From Cordylochernes scorpioides (Eukaryota > Arthropoda > Arachnida > Pseudoscorpiones > Chernetidae): a stretch of 64,000 nucleotides of DNA. The notes beneath the pieces are model-generated. The model made no database searches. It saw only the letters and a program-made list of their open reading frames with translations, and was not told the DNA's origin. The number at the start of each line of letters is the position of its first letter. Within the stretch, counting starts at the first letter, position 1. The stretch spans positions 145,637,261 to 145,701,260 of the forward strand of contig CP092864.1 in the NCBI GenBank assembly GCA_030710605.1. The letters run 5' to 3'. Position numbers and translations under genes: made by a program. This document shows positions 52,967-63,372 of this stretch, one piece after another.

Positions 52967-53690
52967 GGGGTCGGTGGAAGGATGGTCTAAACCAGGGGTG
53001 GCGAACCTTTTTATATTAGAAGGCCAATTTTCATTTTATCATTTTTGAGAGAAGGCCGCATCCATATATATAAATATATGTACGATTTAATTAAAGAGAT
53101 TTATATTCAAAATTAAAATACATAATTTTCTTTGCAATTAAATAGTTCATAGTGGTATAGTTAGGTACTTCATTTTTAGCACGACACTTGAATTACTTTT
53201 AGAAATTTAAATACTTAAATTTACTATATTAAATATATTATATATTATATGACATTCGTATTAGATATTTTCAATAAAATAATGAAAGTAATTGAAAACT
53301 GCGAAACAAAAATTATAATTTTGAATTTATGAAAAGGCCACATTTTGGGCAAGAAAAGGCCACATGCGGCCTTAAGGCCGCATGTTCGCCACCCCTGGTC
53401 TAAACCGTTGGTTTTTAGTTTTGGTTTCGATTATCGCATTGTGCACTTATTTTATTATTTAAAAAAATGCTCCAATGGCCCCCGATTCTTGAAAAAATTC
53501 AGTCCCACCATCGAGTATAAGTAACGAGGCTCTAACACATTTGTAAGTTCAGAGTCGAACTGATTTTAAACATGTATAGACATGTGATGCACTTACAGTA
53601 AATTCAGCCGCCTACTTCTATCCACCATGATTATCATGGTCTATACCACGTGTACTAGGGATAAATAGGGATAGGGATAAAATTTTTATT
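52967..53690 (+). mobile_element. SINE1 split by a hAT-type MITE
   Basis: The head GGGGGTCGGTGGAAGGATGG (52967) continues after the insertion with CGTTGGTTTTTAG and the full body (AATGCTCCAATGGCCCCCG, AACATGTATAGACATGTGAT, ACCACGTGTACTAGGGATAA). The B box is degenerate (TGGTTTCGATTA). The break lies between A and B boxes. Confidence 0.8.
52993..53397. mobile_element. hAT-type MITE, 405 bp
   Basis: Inverted ends CAGGGGTGGCGAACCTTTTT and CGGCATG...TTCGCCACCCCTG (about 15 bp exact) are flanked by a perfect 8-bp duplication GTCTAAAC (52985-52992, 53398-53405). Eight-base targets and CAGGGGTG-type ends are typical of hAT elements. Subterminal AAGGCC/GGCCGCAT words repeat near both ends. No transposase, so non-autonomous. 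Confidence 0.92.
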
Positions 53691-53694
53691 GTAT

Positions 53695-54545
53695 GCCAAA
53701 AGCTTTTTAATCATTTAAAAATGAATACCGAAGCGTCTTTATGTTACTACCTTGAAATTTTATACAAAAAACATATTATAACATCTTATGATTGCTTTCT
53801 AAACACCTTGAAGATGTTCAATCGTCAAAAGAGAAGAGTTCAAACAATAATTGATAAATGATGACAATTTATATTGAATTAAATTGTTAGAATAGAGAGA
53901 CATTCCATTGGTTTAGAATCAACCAATTGGATATTCTCTTTTCTGTAATTAAATTTAATTATTTGTAGAATTGTCTCTCTAAAAGCCTTCTGTCGAGTCT
54001 AGTAAATTTCTCGACAGACGAGACTTTTTTTTCTTACAAGACGACTTTATTTACTAGCTTCTCTACCAAGTCTATTAAGCACTTTTTTTTAATATCATTT
54101 TTTATTACAGAAGCACGAAGTCTATCAGACTATTGTGCTATATTAGAATTATTTACATATATATCTTTGATTATTTACCCGATGAATTAGTAGTGATTTA
54201 TAAATCTGTGTACAAATAGCTCTAAACTTGCCAAAGTTTATAAGATTAAGTATATACAGAAAGATGGCATTATGTCAAAGTAAGCAAGTACAATTTGGTT
54301 AGTCAGAGGGCAAGCCAACAAAAGATGGTGTTTCAACATCTAGACAGCATTCACATGTTGGATCATTTATAACTCTCAAGTCAAAGACAAAACATTAAAG
54401 GGTTCTTTGCCTGTGAAGAACAAATTAGTGTATTTATCAGGAGTAATGAAGGTAAGCCTGTTGAAGGACGTCATAGTCTGAAAATTTGCCAAGTTTATAC
54501 TGCATAAATAAAGACTTAGTCGCCGTTAGCTTTATTTCCTTCTTC
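53695..54545. other. No recognised feature
   Basis: AT-rich sequence. Nothing recognised. Confidence 0.4.
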
Positions 54546-54553
54546 AAAATCTA

Positions 54554-54910
54554 TTGATATTAAAAATAAAGAAGGCATCTTCTGACCACGAGCACATGTG
54601 CTTTTTAGATGGCAGAGCGCCATCTAGTGGAGTAAAAATAAACTAAACGTTTATTTATCTTGCTCCGAGATATTTGGCCAACCCAATTTCTTGATAAACC
54701 AAGCCATCCACGAACGCGTTTCGCGCTGTTGGCGCTCGTCAGCGTGGAGAAGGCTGTAACCACTGCGACCAAAAGATTTTTGGTCCCAATGGCTTCCCGA
54801 AAATCAAGAAATGGGTATTTAAGGCCAAATTTGCGTAAAGACGCTTAAAACATGAAAAACAATAGAAAAAATAAAATATAAGTGGGTCGGGTGTTGATAT
54901 TAAAAATAAA
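54554..54910 (-). repeat. Family A, complete copy 6
   Basis: It is bounded by direct copies of TTGATATTAAAAATAAA (54554-54570, 54894-54910). Order on the plus strand: GAAGGCATCT, GAGCACATGTGCTTTTTAGA, GGCAGAGCGCCATCTAGTGG, ribozyme (antisense), CAGTGG inverse, ATTTTTGGTCCCAATGGC, GGGTATTTAAGGCC and CAATAGAAAAAATAAA. The unit is ~340 bp and non-coding. It is the best reference copy of family A. Confidence 0.8.
54702..54755 (-). ncRNA. Type I hammerhead motif A6, canonical core
   Basis: The minus strand reads AGCC-TTC-TCCACG, CTGACGA, GCGC-CAACA-GCGC, GAAA, palindromic ACGCGT, T (GUU triplet), CGTGGA-T-GGCT. Helix I thus has 6 bp next to the core, an internal loop and 4 more bp, the usual shape of natural type I hammerheads. 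Copy A8 is identical in this region. Confidence 0.75.
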
Positions 54911-54934
54911 TATATATATATATTGATATGAAAA

Positions 54935-55090
54935 AATAGTACAAATGTAATATTGTACTGGGATAAGGTGCATAAATTAGGAAAAAGGCATCTCCTTATC
55001 GTGCAACTGAAAGTTGATGATGGCTTGCGCCATCTATCGGAATAAATATCAACTATTCTCGTTGATTTTTAATTATTCCAGAAGTTATTC
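54935..55090 (+). repeat. Family E, copy 5, truncated
   Basis: GTACTGGGATAAGGTGCATA, AAGGCATCTCCTTATCGTGC and GCGCCATCTATCGGAATAAA, stopping at AATTATTCCAGAA. The ribozyme is absent. Confidence 0.65.
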
Positions 55091-55094
55091 GAAC

Positions 55095-55530
55095 AAACCA
55101 ATATATTCGAATTAGCAATTAATATTATTCTTCGTCAAATAATATATTCTAATATGTCGTTATATTTGATGATGATAAAGCAATATTTCTGAATTTATCT
55201 ATATGAATTATATAACCATGTATTATATATAAAACGATTTATAGTGATTTGTTGAAGTTTCCCAATCCAAAATATCTATTCTAATGCATATTTAAATGAA
55301 ATATATATTTTTTAAAATTTCCATATATCTTTATACAAGAAAAAAAATATATATATATACTGTATATTTATTTATATATATTCCAAAAGAAAAATAAATG
55401 TTATTTTAATTTTTTTTTTTCGTTCTATGTTGCATTATATTGTAGTTTTAGACATTTTCTTCATTTTTTCCAAATGATACAATGAACATGAGGTTTATGT
55501 TGGATTGAAATATACTATCAATTAAATATA
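55095..55530. other. AT-rich, no feature
   Basis: Extremely AT-rich. Nothing recognised. Confidence 0.45.
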
Positions 55531-55534
55531 TAAT

Positions 55535-56565
55535 TACGATGCACTAGCGCGCCATCTGTTATGAAAATTAGAAACTATTTTAGACGCTTAAATTATTTTT
55601 GAAATTAAACAATTTCTACTGCCCTTACTGAAATGGAAAAATTAATGGGAGGGCCTGGCTCATCAGTGGTGAACCCTCCCAGGGGATATGCCAGTTTATT
55701 ATACCACACCGCTGTTATATTGCATTTATTGAACTTCCTTTTATAGTGATACTGATGCTAGACTCTTGGAATGGGCATTTTAGATGAACTAAGGACATAA
55801 GCTTTGTAGACAGTAGAATTACATACAATTATAAATATATAATATGCCTCGAGCAATCGCTCTTCCGCAAATATCAAATTGAGACTTTTATTAAAACATT
55901 TATATTACTTATGTTCATAAAATAAAAGGATTTAAAAGCGCGAAAGTTTCTTTTATACATGAAACGAACTTCTTATAGTTTGCTGAAGAGCATTGCTCGA
56001 AGCAAATATTTGAATGTAATTCTACTGTCCTATAAGCTTATGTCCATAGTTTACTTGAAAACCACTTGAAAACCATTTCTAAGATTCCATTCTTCAGTGT
56101 AGCATATAAGAGCAGAATGATCCAATACAGTATTAGAGCTCTGAGAAGCGGTCTGGTGGAATAAATTGGCGAAACCGCTGGGAGGGTTCACCACTGAAGA
56201 GCCAAGCCCTCCCAATATATTTTTTCATCGCAGTAAAGACAGTAGAAGTTCGTTTCATGTATAAAAGAAACATTCGCGCTTTTAAATCCTTTTATTTTAT
56301 ATATATAGATGGCGCGTTATTGCTTTGTGTTATTACTTATGTCCATAGTTCATCTAAAATACCCATTCCAAGAGTCTAGAATCAGTATCACTATAAAAGG
56401 AAGTTCAATAAATGCAATATTATAATATATATATGACAGCGGTATGGTAGATTAAACTGACGAAACCGCTGGGAGGGTTCACCACTGATGAGCCAGGCCC
56501 TCCCATTATTTTTTTCATTGCAGTAAGGGCAGTATAAATTGTTTAAAACTGTTAGAACAGTATTG
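55535..56565. repeat. Cluster of three family B copies
   Basis: Copy at 55535-55905 (plus; TGATGCACTAGCGCGCCATC... GGGAGGGCCTGGCTCATCAG), copy at 55930-56335 (minus; GCGAAACCGCTGGGAGGGTT, ending ATATATATAGATGGCGCGTT) and part of a third at 56340-56560 (minus). The first and third share a subtype (ATTTTAGATGAACT) and the second is the 26-kb subtype. Confidence 0.75.
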
Positions 56566-56724
56566 TAGAAAAGCATACAGCAAGAATCCCTTGCTTCATG
56601 GTGTGTAGTGGCGTCAGAGGTTAAATTAGGACCATTTTGTCTTTATTCAAGGCACAATGACTGTCCAGCAATACATTGTATTTGTGATGTTGCGAACCTT
56701 TTGTTACTGTTTCTCTTTATTTGC

Positions 56725-57025
56725 TTATCCCTAGTACACGTGGTACAGGCCATTATAATTATGGTGGGTAGAAGTAGGCGACTGCTTTTACTGTAAGTAC
56801 ACCCCATGTCTACACATGTGAAAAGTAGTTAGACTTTAAACTTACAAATGTGACAGAGCCCATTTTGGTTACTTGCACTCGCTGGTGGGGTTGGACATTT
56901 TCAAGAATCGGAGGCTTTTGGAGCATTATTTTACAAACAGAAAAAAAGTTCCCAATGCGGAAATCAAACCCGGGTCGTAGCGGTCGAAAACCAACTGTTT
57001 AGACCATACTTCCACCGACCCCCTT
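56725..57025 (-). mobile_element. SINE1, full copy
   Basis: On the minus strand, GGGGGTCGGTGGAAGTATGG, ACCCGGGTTTGATTTCCGC and AATGCTCCAAAAGCC, ending TACCACGTGTACTAGGGAT. The best full-length comparison for the 28.5-kb copy. Confidence 0.8.
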
Positions 57026-57029
57026 ATTA

Positions 57030-57195
57030 TTTCTTGAGCAGACTAATAATACCATCCTCCAACAAGATAATACCCGACCACATGCAGCCAAATTTAACGA
57101 GCATTCCTTCAATATGTTGGAATCCTGCCCTAGTCCGCATGTTTTCCATATATTCCCTCAATGGAGCATTTATGGGATCAGAGAATATCGAATAT
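57030..57195 (+). pseudogene. Tc1-type transposase fragment
   Basis: The frame reads EQTNNTILQQDNTRPHAAKF, NEHSFNMLES. After a frameshift, FPQWSIYGIREYRI / SMEHLWDQ-like pieces follow. QQDNxRPHAA carries the second catalytic Asp of Tc1 transposases, and the degraded region after it corresponds to the Glu block. No ends found. It directly follows the SINE1 copy. Confidence 0.6.
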
Positions 57196-57305
57196 TCCGT
57201 TTATTTAACCATTTAAAAAGAGAGAGGTGCCGTTTTCAATACACAGATCATCCGTTTTCTATAAATTGACTCATATAAATATCAAATTGACCCATACATA
57301 CATAC

Positions 57306-57405
57306 ATAAAAGTCGGTGGACGAGTAGGTAACACCCACGATTCCCGACAGCCATGAACCGGGATTTGAATCCCGCGTTAACATTTTGTTTAATATGTGAA
57401 CTCCA
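57306..57405 (+). mobile_element. tRNA-derived SINE head, SINE3
   Basis: GTCGGTGGACGAGTAGGTAA, then AACCGGGATTTGAATCCCGC. GGGATTTGAATCCC is a perfect T-arm with a B-box. The A-box half and a longer variable region resemble a Ser/Leu-type tRNA but without an acceptor stem match, so I call it SINE-like and not a tRNA gene. Confidence 0.55.
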
Positions 57406-57469
57406 CATAATATTCACTGTTTCAATTATCATAAACTAGGTTGCTCTTGTTGATCTGTTCCTAATAAAG

Positions 57470-58015
57470 TTATTTTGGAACCGAATCCCTTACATATATT
57501 ATTCCAACGTAGATAAGAAAAGAACATATACAAATTTTAATCAATCTTGTAGATATATATACAACTATCTTTTGAACTGGGAAAGATAAGGAAGAAAATT
57601 TTGAGAGAATTACTTTTGTATGTTTGTCTTTTTTCTCCTTGTATATACCCAATTTGTAATGATGTAAAGAAATATATTGACGTAAATATCCCTGAGTTTG
57701 GGATATCGTGCTATAGGATATTAATAAAGTTAAATTCCAACCCGATTCGCTAAAATCATTGATGAAACAATAATTCACACAAATATAAAGATATTTTTCT
57801 ACACCTATCGTAGAAACTATAGATATAACTTATCAACATTAAAATTTCGCAAAATCTGATTTTATTTTATATTTTACTTAATTAGCGTTATTTTAAAAAT
57901 ATTTTACCGTATATACCGTGAGGGGGGGGGGGGTGGGAGGCAGAAGTACGACCACACAAGCCCCCCCCTAGACCCTTGGATTATTTATTTGATCAAATTC
58001 TGGTCCAAGGTGACT
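57470..58015. other. Unassigned, with G- and C-runs
   Basis: A G12 run at 57923 and a C9 run at 57962 flank ~25 bp. The rest is AT-rich. No gene recognised. Confidence 0.4.
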
Positions 58016-58019
58016 AATG

Positions 58020-58520
58020 TGGCAACGGTACCTCTTTTACATTGAAGAGCAAAGATAGTGGACATTGTGACTGCTGTGATAGAGATGCATGGGGACATCT
58101 GAGGCTCTTCATTGGACACGACAACAACAACAATACAGTATAAACACACAAGATAGTGGACATTGCTTCTGCTGTGATAAAGATGCATGGGGACATTTGA
58201 GGTTCTTCATTGGACACAACAACAATACAGTATACACACCCAAGATAGAGGACATTGTAACTGCTGTGATAGAGATCTACGGAGACATCTGAGGCTCTTC
58301 ATTGGACACGACAACAACAACAATACAGTATACACACCCAAGATAGAGGACATTGCTGTGATAGAGATCTACGGAGACATCTGAGGCTTTTCATTGGACA
58401 CGACAAAAACAACAATACAATATACACACCCAAGATAGTGGAAATTTCGACTGCTGTGATAGAGATGTACGGAGACATCTGAGGTTCTTCATTGGACACG
58501 ACAACAACAACAACTGTAGA
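58020..58520. repeat. ~95-bp tandem repeat, five copies
   Basis: Units contain AGTGGACATTG, CTGCTGTGATAGAGATG, GGAGACATCTGAGGCTCTTC, ATTGGACACGACAACAACAA and TACAGTATACACACCCAAGA, with spacings of 91-99 bp. A single inverted copy piece (TGTCGTGTCCAATAAAGAGC) lies at 63287-63325. Open frames on both strands follow from the repetition. Confidence 0.8.
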
Positions 58521-58709
58521 AAATATAAAATCGTTATTTCACTCTTCATATAATAATGCGCAATATCTTTTTGGATATAAATTTGTATGGAAACTACAAC
58601 GTTATGTTTGGTAACTATGTCCTTTATTGTCTCTATGACTGGAGATGTTTGTTTGACAGCGTTACTAGGGAAACGGTAAATACTTAGGGTAAATACTAAG
58701 CTAGGGTAA

Positions 58710-59115
58710 ATACACTCATGGACAAAACTTGAGGAAGTTGTACCTTGGTGGTGGTGTCTTGTCCATCAAATAAAATCTAAAGTTACTCCTAGAAATTTTG
58801 GGTTATTTGTGGTTTCAAGTAATTTATCGTTTATAAATAATTTGGATATGATTTTGCTTCTTTTTTTTCTGTCTGTAGTGAAGGTGCCAATTTTTGTTTT
58901 GTTAGCGTTGAGTAGCAACTTTAGAATTTTGGCCCCCAACATTCTATACCCTTTAAAGAGTATTTAAGATTGGATTATATTTTGTTTGTGTATGCTTGTA
59001 TTTCATATGATGATGGTGTATGAGTATGAGGAAGTTGTACCTTTTAGCATGTACGGTATATCGGGATTCAGACAATAACTCTGAAAGATATTTGATATAC
59101 AGTGAACTTTATTAT
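58710..59115 (-). mobile_element. MITE split by a retroposed fragment
   Basis: The MITE end ACACTCATGGACAAAACTTG (58711) and its continuation TTTTAGCATGTACGGTATAT are separated by 58747-59027. The word GAGGAAGTTGTACCTT occurs perfectly on both sides (58731-58746, 59028-59043). Confidence 0.75.
58747..59027 (-). pseudogene. Reverse-transcriptase fragment, retroposed with 16-bp duplication
   Basis: On the minus strand from about 58945 the frame reads AKILKLLLNANKTKIGTFTT, DRKKRSKIISKLFINDKLLE and TTNNPKFLGVTLDFI, then stops (58764-58766). NxxKTK..F and PKFLGVTLD are the conserved blocks after the catalytic site in Jockey/I-type RTs. The insert ends (sense direction) in GGACAAGACACCACCACC. The 16-bp perfect target duplication shows target-primed insertion of a piece that is only the RT mid-section plus a 3' tail. 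Confidence 0.75.
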
Positions 59116-59159
59116 AGGCAGATAACCATTATATAAATATACACATATATATTTTAATA

Positions 59160-59455
59160 TTATGGTAGGCATATGGAGCCTACCAGGAGGACATGAGCTT
59201 TTTAGATCTCAGAACGCCATCTAGTAGAACATAAATCAACTAAACGTTGATTCAACCTGTTCCCTGATATTTGGCCAATCCATTTTCTTGATAAATCAAG
59301 AAAAGTCATCCACGAACGCGTTTCGCGCTGTTGGCGCTATTCAGCATGGAGCAGGCTTTACCACTGCGACCAAAACTACTTTTGGTCCTTGAGGCTTCTT
59401 GAGAAACCAAGAAATGTCTATAAAAGGTCAAACTTGCGTAAACACGCTATACATA
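59160..59455 (-). repeat. Family A, copy 7
   Basis: CAGAACGCCATCTAGTAGAA, GATATTTGGCCAATCCATTT, ACGAACGCGTTTCGCGCTGT and CTTTTGGTCCTTGAGGC. The ribozyme (59309-59352, minus) has box 1 changed to CTGAATA; the rest of the core is kept. Confidence 0.7.
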
Positions 59456-59459
59456 TTAT

Positions 59460-59812
59460 GCATATATGATTAAAACTGAAGCCTATAAATTTCACTGAGG
59501 AGGGAAATGAGATAAATCATATATGAATATTTGAACCAAGTTATATATAAGTAATAACAAATAATCCAATTTTACGTTTCAATATCCTTCCGGCTATGAG
59601 ATAAATAAAGATAATTAAATTTGCACAGTGGCCTATCAAAATAAGGTTTTTGCTTTTAACATGAGAGAGGTTCCGATTGATTGGGTTGTTCTGATGGAAT
59701 TAACTTCTTCTGGGGAACTTTGGTCTCCAAGATATACTTTAGGTCAAAAAAGATCTCAAACCTTTTTTTTATAAATCAATCCTAAATAGCTAAGACAAAC
59801 TAGAATTAATAC
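59460..59812. other. No recognised feature
   Basis: AT-rich sequence. Nothing recognised. Confidence 0.4.
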
Positions 59813-59814
59813 AA

Positions 59815-60125
59815 AGCAATAACACGCCATCTATATAAAACAAATGAAAACACCAAAACGGTAATGTCTCTTTTCACAAACAAATCAAACTTCTACTGCC
59901 CTTACTGAGATTAAAATATTATATATTAGGAGGGCTTGGCTCATCAATGGTGAATCCTCCCAGCCGACACGCCAATTCAATCTACCAGACCGCCTCCCCA
60001 GAGCTCTAATACTGTATTGGATCATTCCGCCTTTATATGCAACACTGAAGTGTGGAATCCCAGAAATGGTATTTGAGAAAACTATGGAAATAAGATTTTA
60101 GTACAATAGAACTACATTCAAATAT
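59815..60125 (+). repeat. Family B copy
   Basis: AAAGCAATAACACGCCATCT, GGAGGGCTTGGCTCATCAAT, CCAGACCGCCTCCCCAGAGC, ending ACATTCAAATATTATAT. Same subtype as 41368-41660. Confidence 0.7.
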
Positions 60126-60164
60126 TATATATAGACTATATAGAAATTATATTAATTTAAAAAA

Positions 60165-61165
60165 TATATATATTGGTTGGTAATTCGATAGAGTTCTAGA
60201 ATTAGTACTTGCTGATTGATATAGAAAATTATTGATCATTTATCTTGTAATCCATGAGTATGTGATGTTGCAGTAGTGGTAGAAATAATAAAACTTTTCA
60301 ATCATTAATACAATATAATGCGGCTTATATGATTGTAGAACGAAGTTTGAAAATTATACCGCAAATGTTTCTTTTGAACGAAAAATTGAAATTTATTTTA
60401 AGGAGAAATAACGATTTGGAATGGAATTCCCATCCCTGGACACTTCATTTTTCCGTTCATCATTACTCTTCACAATTTATCCTTTCATAATTCATCCCTT
60501 AAGTTAGAAATAATCGTTATTTCTCCTTAAAATAAATTTCGATTTTTCGTTTAAAAGAAAGATTTGCGGTATAGTTGTCAAACATCGTTCTACAATCATA
60601 TAAGCCGCATTATATTGTATTATAAATTACTTTATATAATATTTACGAACGGAAAAATACGTCCAGGGTAGCCTAGTGGACAAGGCAAAAGCGGTAAGCG
60701 GAAAACTGTGGGTTTGATTCCCATCCCTGAACACTTTTTTTTTTCCGTTCATCATTGCCCTTCACAATTCATTCTTTCATACTTCATCCCTTAAGTTAGA
60801 AATAACCGTTATTTATCCCCCCCCCCCCCCCTCAAAATAAATTTCGAATTTTCGTTTAAAAGAAACATTTGCGGGATAATTGTCAAATTTGCTTAATCAT
60901 TATTTGCTAGTTTGTTTTAATTAAGCTTATAAAACACAAAATAAATCATTTAAGAAAGTTTTGCCTTATTTAAGGCGTAAAATGAAGAAAACAAAAGATT
61001 TATTTACATAATTACAAAAGGTTTGAGCCGGCCAACGGGAAACAACAACAATATGTTTATATAGGGAAAGCCGCGACATCTGGCGGTCAACTTAACAGAG
61101 TATTTTATTGTAGAAATTTTAATTTTAAAAATATTATTATCTTTATATAACATATATATATATAT
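60165..61165 (+). mobile_element. MITE-like family C, copy 8, interrupted
   Basis: The left part 60165-60303 (ATGTTGCAGTAGTGGTAGAA) and right part 60895-61165 (TTGCCTTATTTAAGGCGTAA, AGGTTTGAGCCGGCCAACGG, ATCTGGCGGTCAACTTAACA) are separated by a SINE2 cluster. Confidence 0.65.
60305..60893. mobile_element. SINE2 cluster: inverted fragment plus two copies
   Basis: 60305-60415 is an inverted tail. 60430-60620 is a plus-strand body from the B box (CCCATCCCTGGACACTTC) to the end GCCGCATTATATTGTATT. 60656-60893 is a copy with complete tRNA-like head (GTCCAGGGTAGCCTAGTGGA, CTGTGGGTTTGATTCCCATC) and body. A C16 run at 60814 replaces part of TTATTTCTCC. Confidence 0.7.
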
Positions 61166-61596
61166 AATAAAGAAGGCATCTCTTGACCACGAGCACATGC
61201 GCTTTTTAGGTGGCAGAGCGCCATCTAGTGGAGCAACAATAAACTAAACGTTTATTTAGCTTGCTCCGTGATATTTGGCCAACCCAATTTCTTGATAAAT
61301 CAAGCCATCCACGAACGCGTTTCGCGCTGTTGGCGCTCGTCAGCGTGGAGAAGGCTGTAACCACTGCGACCAAAAAGATTTTTGGTCCCAATGGCTTCCC
61401 GAAAAATCAAGAAATGGGTATTTAAGGCCAAATTTGCGTAAATACGCTTAACACATGAAAAACAATAGAAAAAATAATGGCAGAGCACCATCTAAAAAGC
61501 ACATGTGCTCGTGGTCAGGAAATGACTTCTTTATTTTTAATATCAACACCTGACCCACTTATCTTTTATTTTTTTCTATTGTTTTTTTCATATATA
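61165..61596 (-). repeat. Family A, copy 8, with inverted partial copy
   Basis: AAGAAGGCATCTCTTGACC, TAGTGGAGCAACAATAAACT, the ribozyme antisense, GGTCCCAATGGCTTCCCG and AACAATAGAAAAAATAATGG. An inverted end then follows (AAGCACATGTGCTCGTGGTC, CAACACCTGACCCACTTATC, CTATTGTTTTTTTCAT). Confidence 0.75.
61303..61356 (-). ncRNA. Type I hammerhead motif A8, canonical core
   Basis: Same as A6: helix I TCCACG/CGTGGA plus AGCC/GGCT, box 1 CTGACGA, helix II GCGC/GCGC, GAAA, ACGCGT and a GUU triplet. Identity to a copy 6.6 kb away in both paired strands suggests recent mobility. Confidence 0.75.
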
Positions 61597-61599
61597 TAT

Positions 61600-62090
61600 A
61601 TATAGAATTATATATCAAGAAAATCCAATAAAATTAACAGAAGATTGGACCTCTTATCTAGAAATCTATGAACTACATTTTTCCACAGAACTCAAGTCCA
61701 ATTTACCCTTATAAAAAATCATTTCCAAAAATCTACAATGAAAACAGGACATGCTCTCAATGTGGAAAGAATATCAGACACAATGCACTATATAAAAACA
61801 ATAGAAAAATAAATAAATAAAATGGTCAGATGTTAATATTAAAAATAAAAAAGACATCCTGATCAGGAGCACATCTAAAAAGCACGTATGCTCTCAGGAT
61901 ATGTCTTTTTTTTATTTTTTACTATCCACAATATGAGAAATATAACTTCAAAGAGACAAAACTATTTTCTTGAAGGTTGTGCCGTCAGGAGAAATCAAAT
62001 TTCAAACAAAGCTAAAAAAAATCTGTTTTTTATTTTGAATTCAATTTCAACATATTCATCCTCTTTAGAAGTCCTTTTAGCCAGAAAGCT
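61600..62090. other. Unassigned, with a family A fragment
   Basis: 61790-61915 contains family A ends (AAAAACAATAGAAAAATAAA, GATCAGGAGCACATCTAAAA). 61660-61780 and 61920-62090 contain weak, frameshifted protein-like stretches (TGCTCTCAATGTGGAAAG would be CSQCGK-like) that may be retroelement remains; not named. Confidence 0.35.
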
Positions 62091-62095
62091 AGAAA

Positions 62096-63217
62096 TCTAT
62101 ATATATATAAAAATGAATGTCTGTGTGTCTGTCTGTCTGTGTGTGTGTCCTCTATGGATTCAAAAACCATACATCCAATCGCCGTGAAATTTCGGGATAT
62201 TATTAGGCATATCCCCGGGAAGGTTTACGAAAAATAATATCTTGAATATCTTTAATATCCTTAGAGTTATCTGCAGATTTGTAGCTTTAACTCGCAAGCA
62301 GCGCCACCATTGAGACGGAGATAGGCTTTTTCAAGAGGGGGAGTAATGTTAGGAGAGAGGAGCGCGGCTCGAGGCGGGTGCTCACGTGTCACTGTTAAAA
62401 ACCTATTTGTTTTGGCTACATCTTTTCCCGTGGACTTAACGATAACTTTTCTAAAACTTATTTCAAATTTCATGTATAATTATTTTTACATCATTTAGTT
62501 TAGTATAATTATTTACTATAATTTCCTATCGTTCAATTATTATACTTTTTGTTCTTAAAGATTATTTAAGACAATAATCTTTAATATTAGAAAGTGCTTT
62601 GCCAAAAGTTTGGAGTGGGGCAGACCCCGTGCGAGAATGGATTCGCCCGGCCGCCGGCCGACAGTCAAAGTACCCACCGACCAATCAGGGCAGAGTTGGT
62701 GACACAGCTATGCCAAGTAGACAAGAAAAAAAGCCTCGCGGGAGCTTGCCCAAGATGACCTCCGGGAACTTCGTCCATCTTCCATAAACGACCATGAATT
62801 TATTCAACCTTATCGAGTATTTTTCAAGGGACCGGGAAAAAATGTTCACTAGATAAAACGATGATTTTGTAATGTAGAAAATTAGGAAAGACAAAATTCA
62901 GAATGACACGGGACACAGGGACCGGGAAAAAAATGATCACTTTATCAGTTTCAAATTATCAAAATATATCTATTTCTTTTTATAAGTTTATAGAGAATTG
63001 TTTTAACAAATGTTCGTTAGACAGACCTTTACTCGGGTACCGATTAATATTGAATTTATTCAACTTATCGAGTATTTTTCAAGGGACCGGGAAAAAATGT
63101 TCACTTTATCGAGAGATTCGTTAGACAAACCTTTACTCGGGTAAAACACGGGCAAATGTTCGTTAGACAAACCTTTACTCGGGTAAAACCTCGGGCGAAG
63201 CCGGGTACGTCCGCTAG
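62096..63217 (+). mobile_element. Complete non-autonomous Helitron, 1122 bp
   Basis: It starts with TC (TCTATATATATATAAAAATG) after A62095 and ends CTAG before T63218, i.e. the A|T insertion and TC...CTRR ends of Helitrons. The subterminal GGGCGAAGCCGGGTACGTCC gives the 3' hairpin. Internal blocks include ATGGATTCAAAAACCATACA, a GC-rich region 62280-62400 and 62600-62780 (shared with 29030-29280), and tandem AAGGGACCGGGAAAAAATG and TTCGTTAGACAAACCTTTAC words at 62820-63180. No Rep/helicase coding. Confidence 0.8.
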
Positions 63218-63372
63218 TATTAAATATACTTTTAAAGGAACTTAATTCCAGGGTAAAGTTATTTTCTTTTCCAATATTATTGTTGTTGTCGTGTCCAATA
63301 AAGAGCCTCAGATTTCCTCACTTTTCTAATATTAAAACTAGAATATAACTTTAATATAGAATATAAACAATG

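Noticed and set aside
56608-56796. 62-residue plus-strand frame as a membrane protein
   Set aside because: Overlaps the SINE1 copy on the opposite strand; hydrophobicity reflects T-rich sequence.
57306-57405. Genuine Ser/Leu tRNA gene
   Set aside because: T-arm is perfect but no acceptor-stem complementarity was found.
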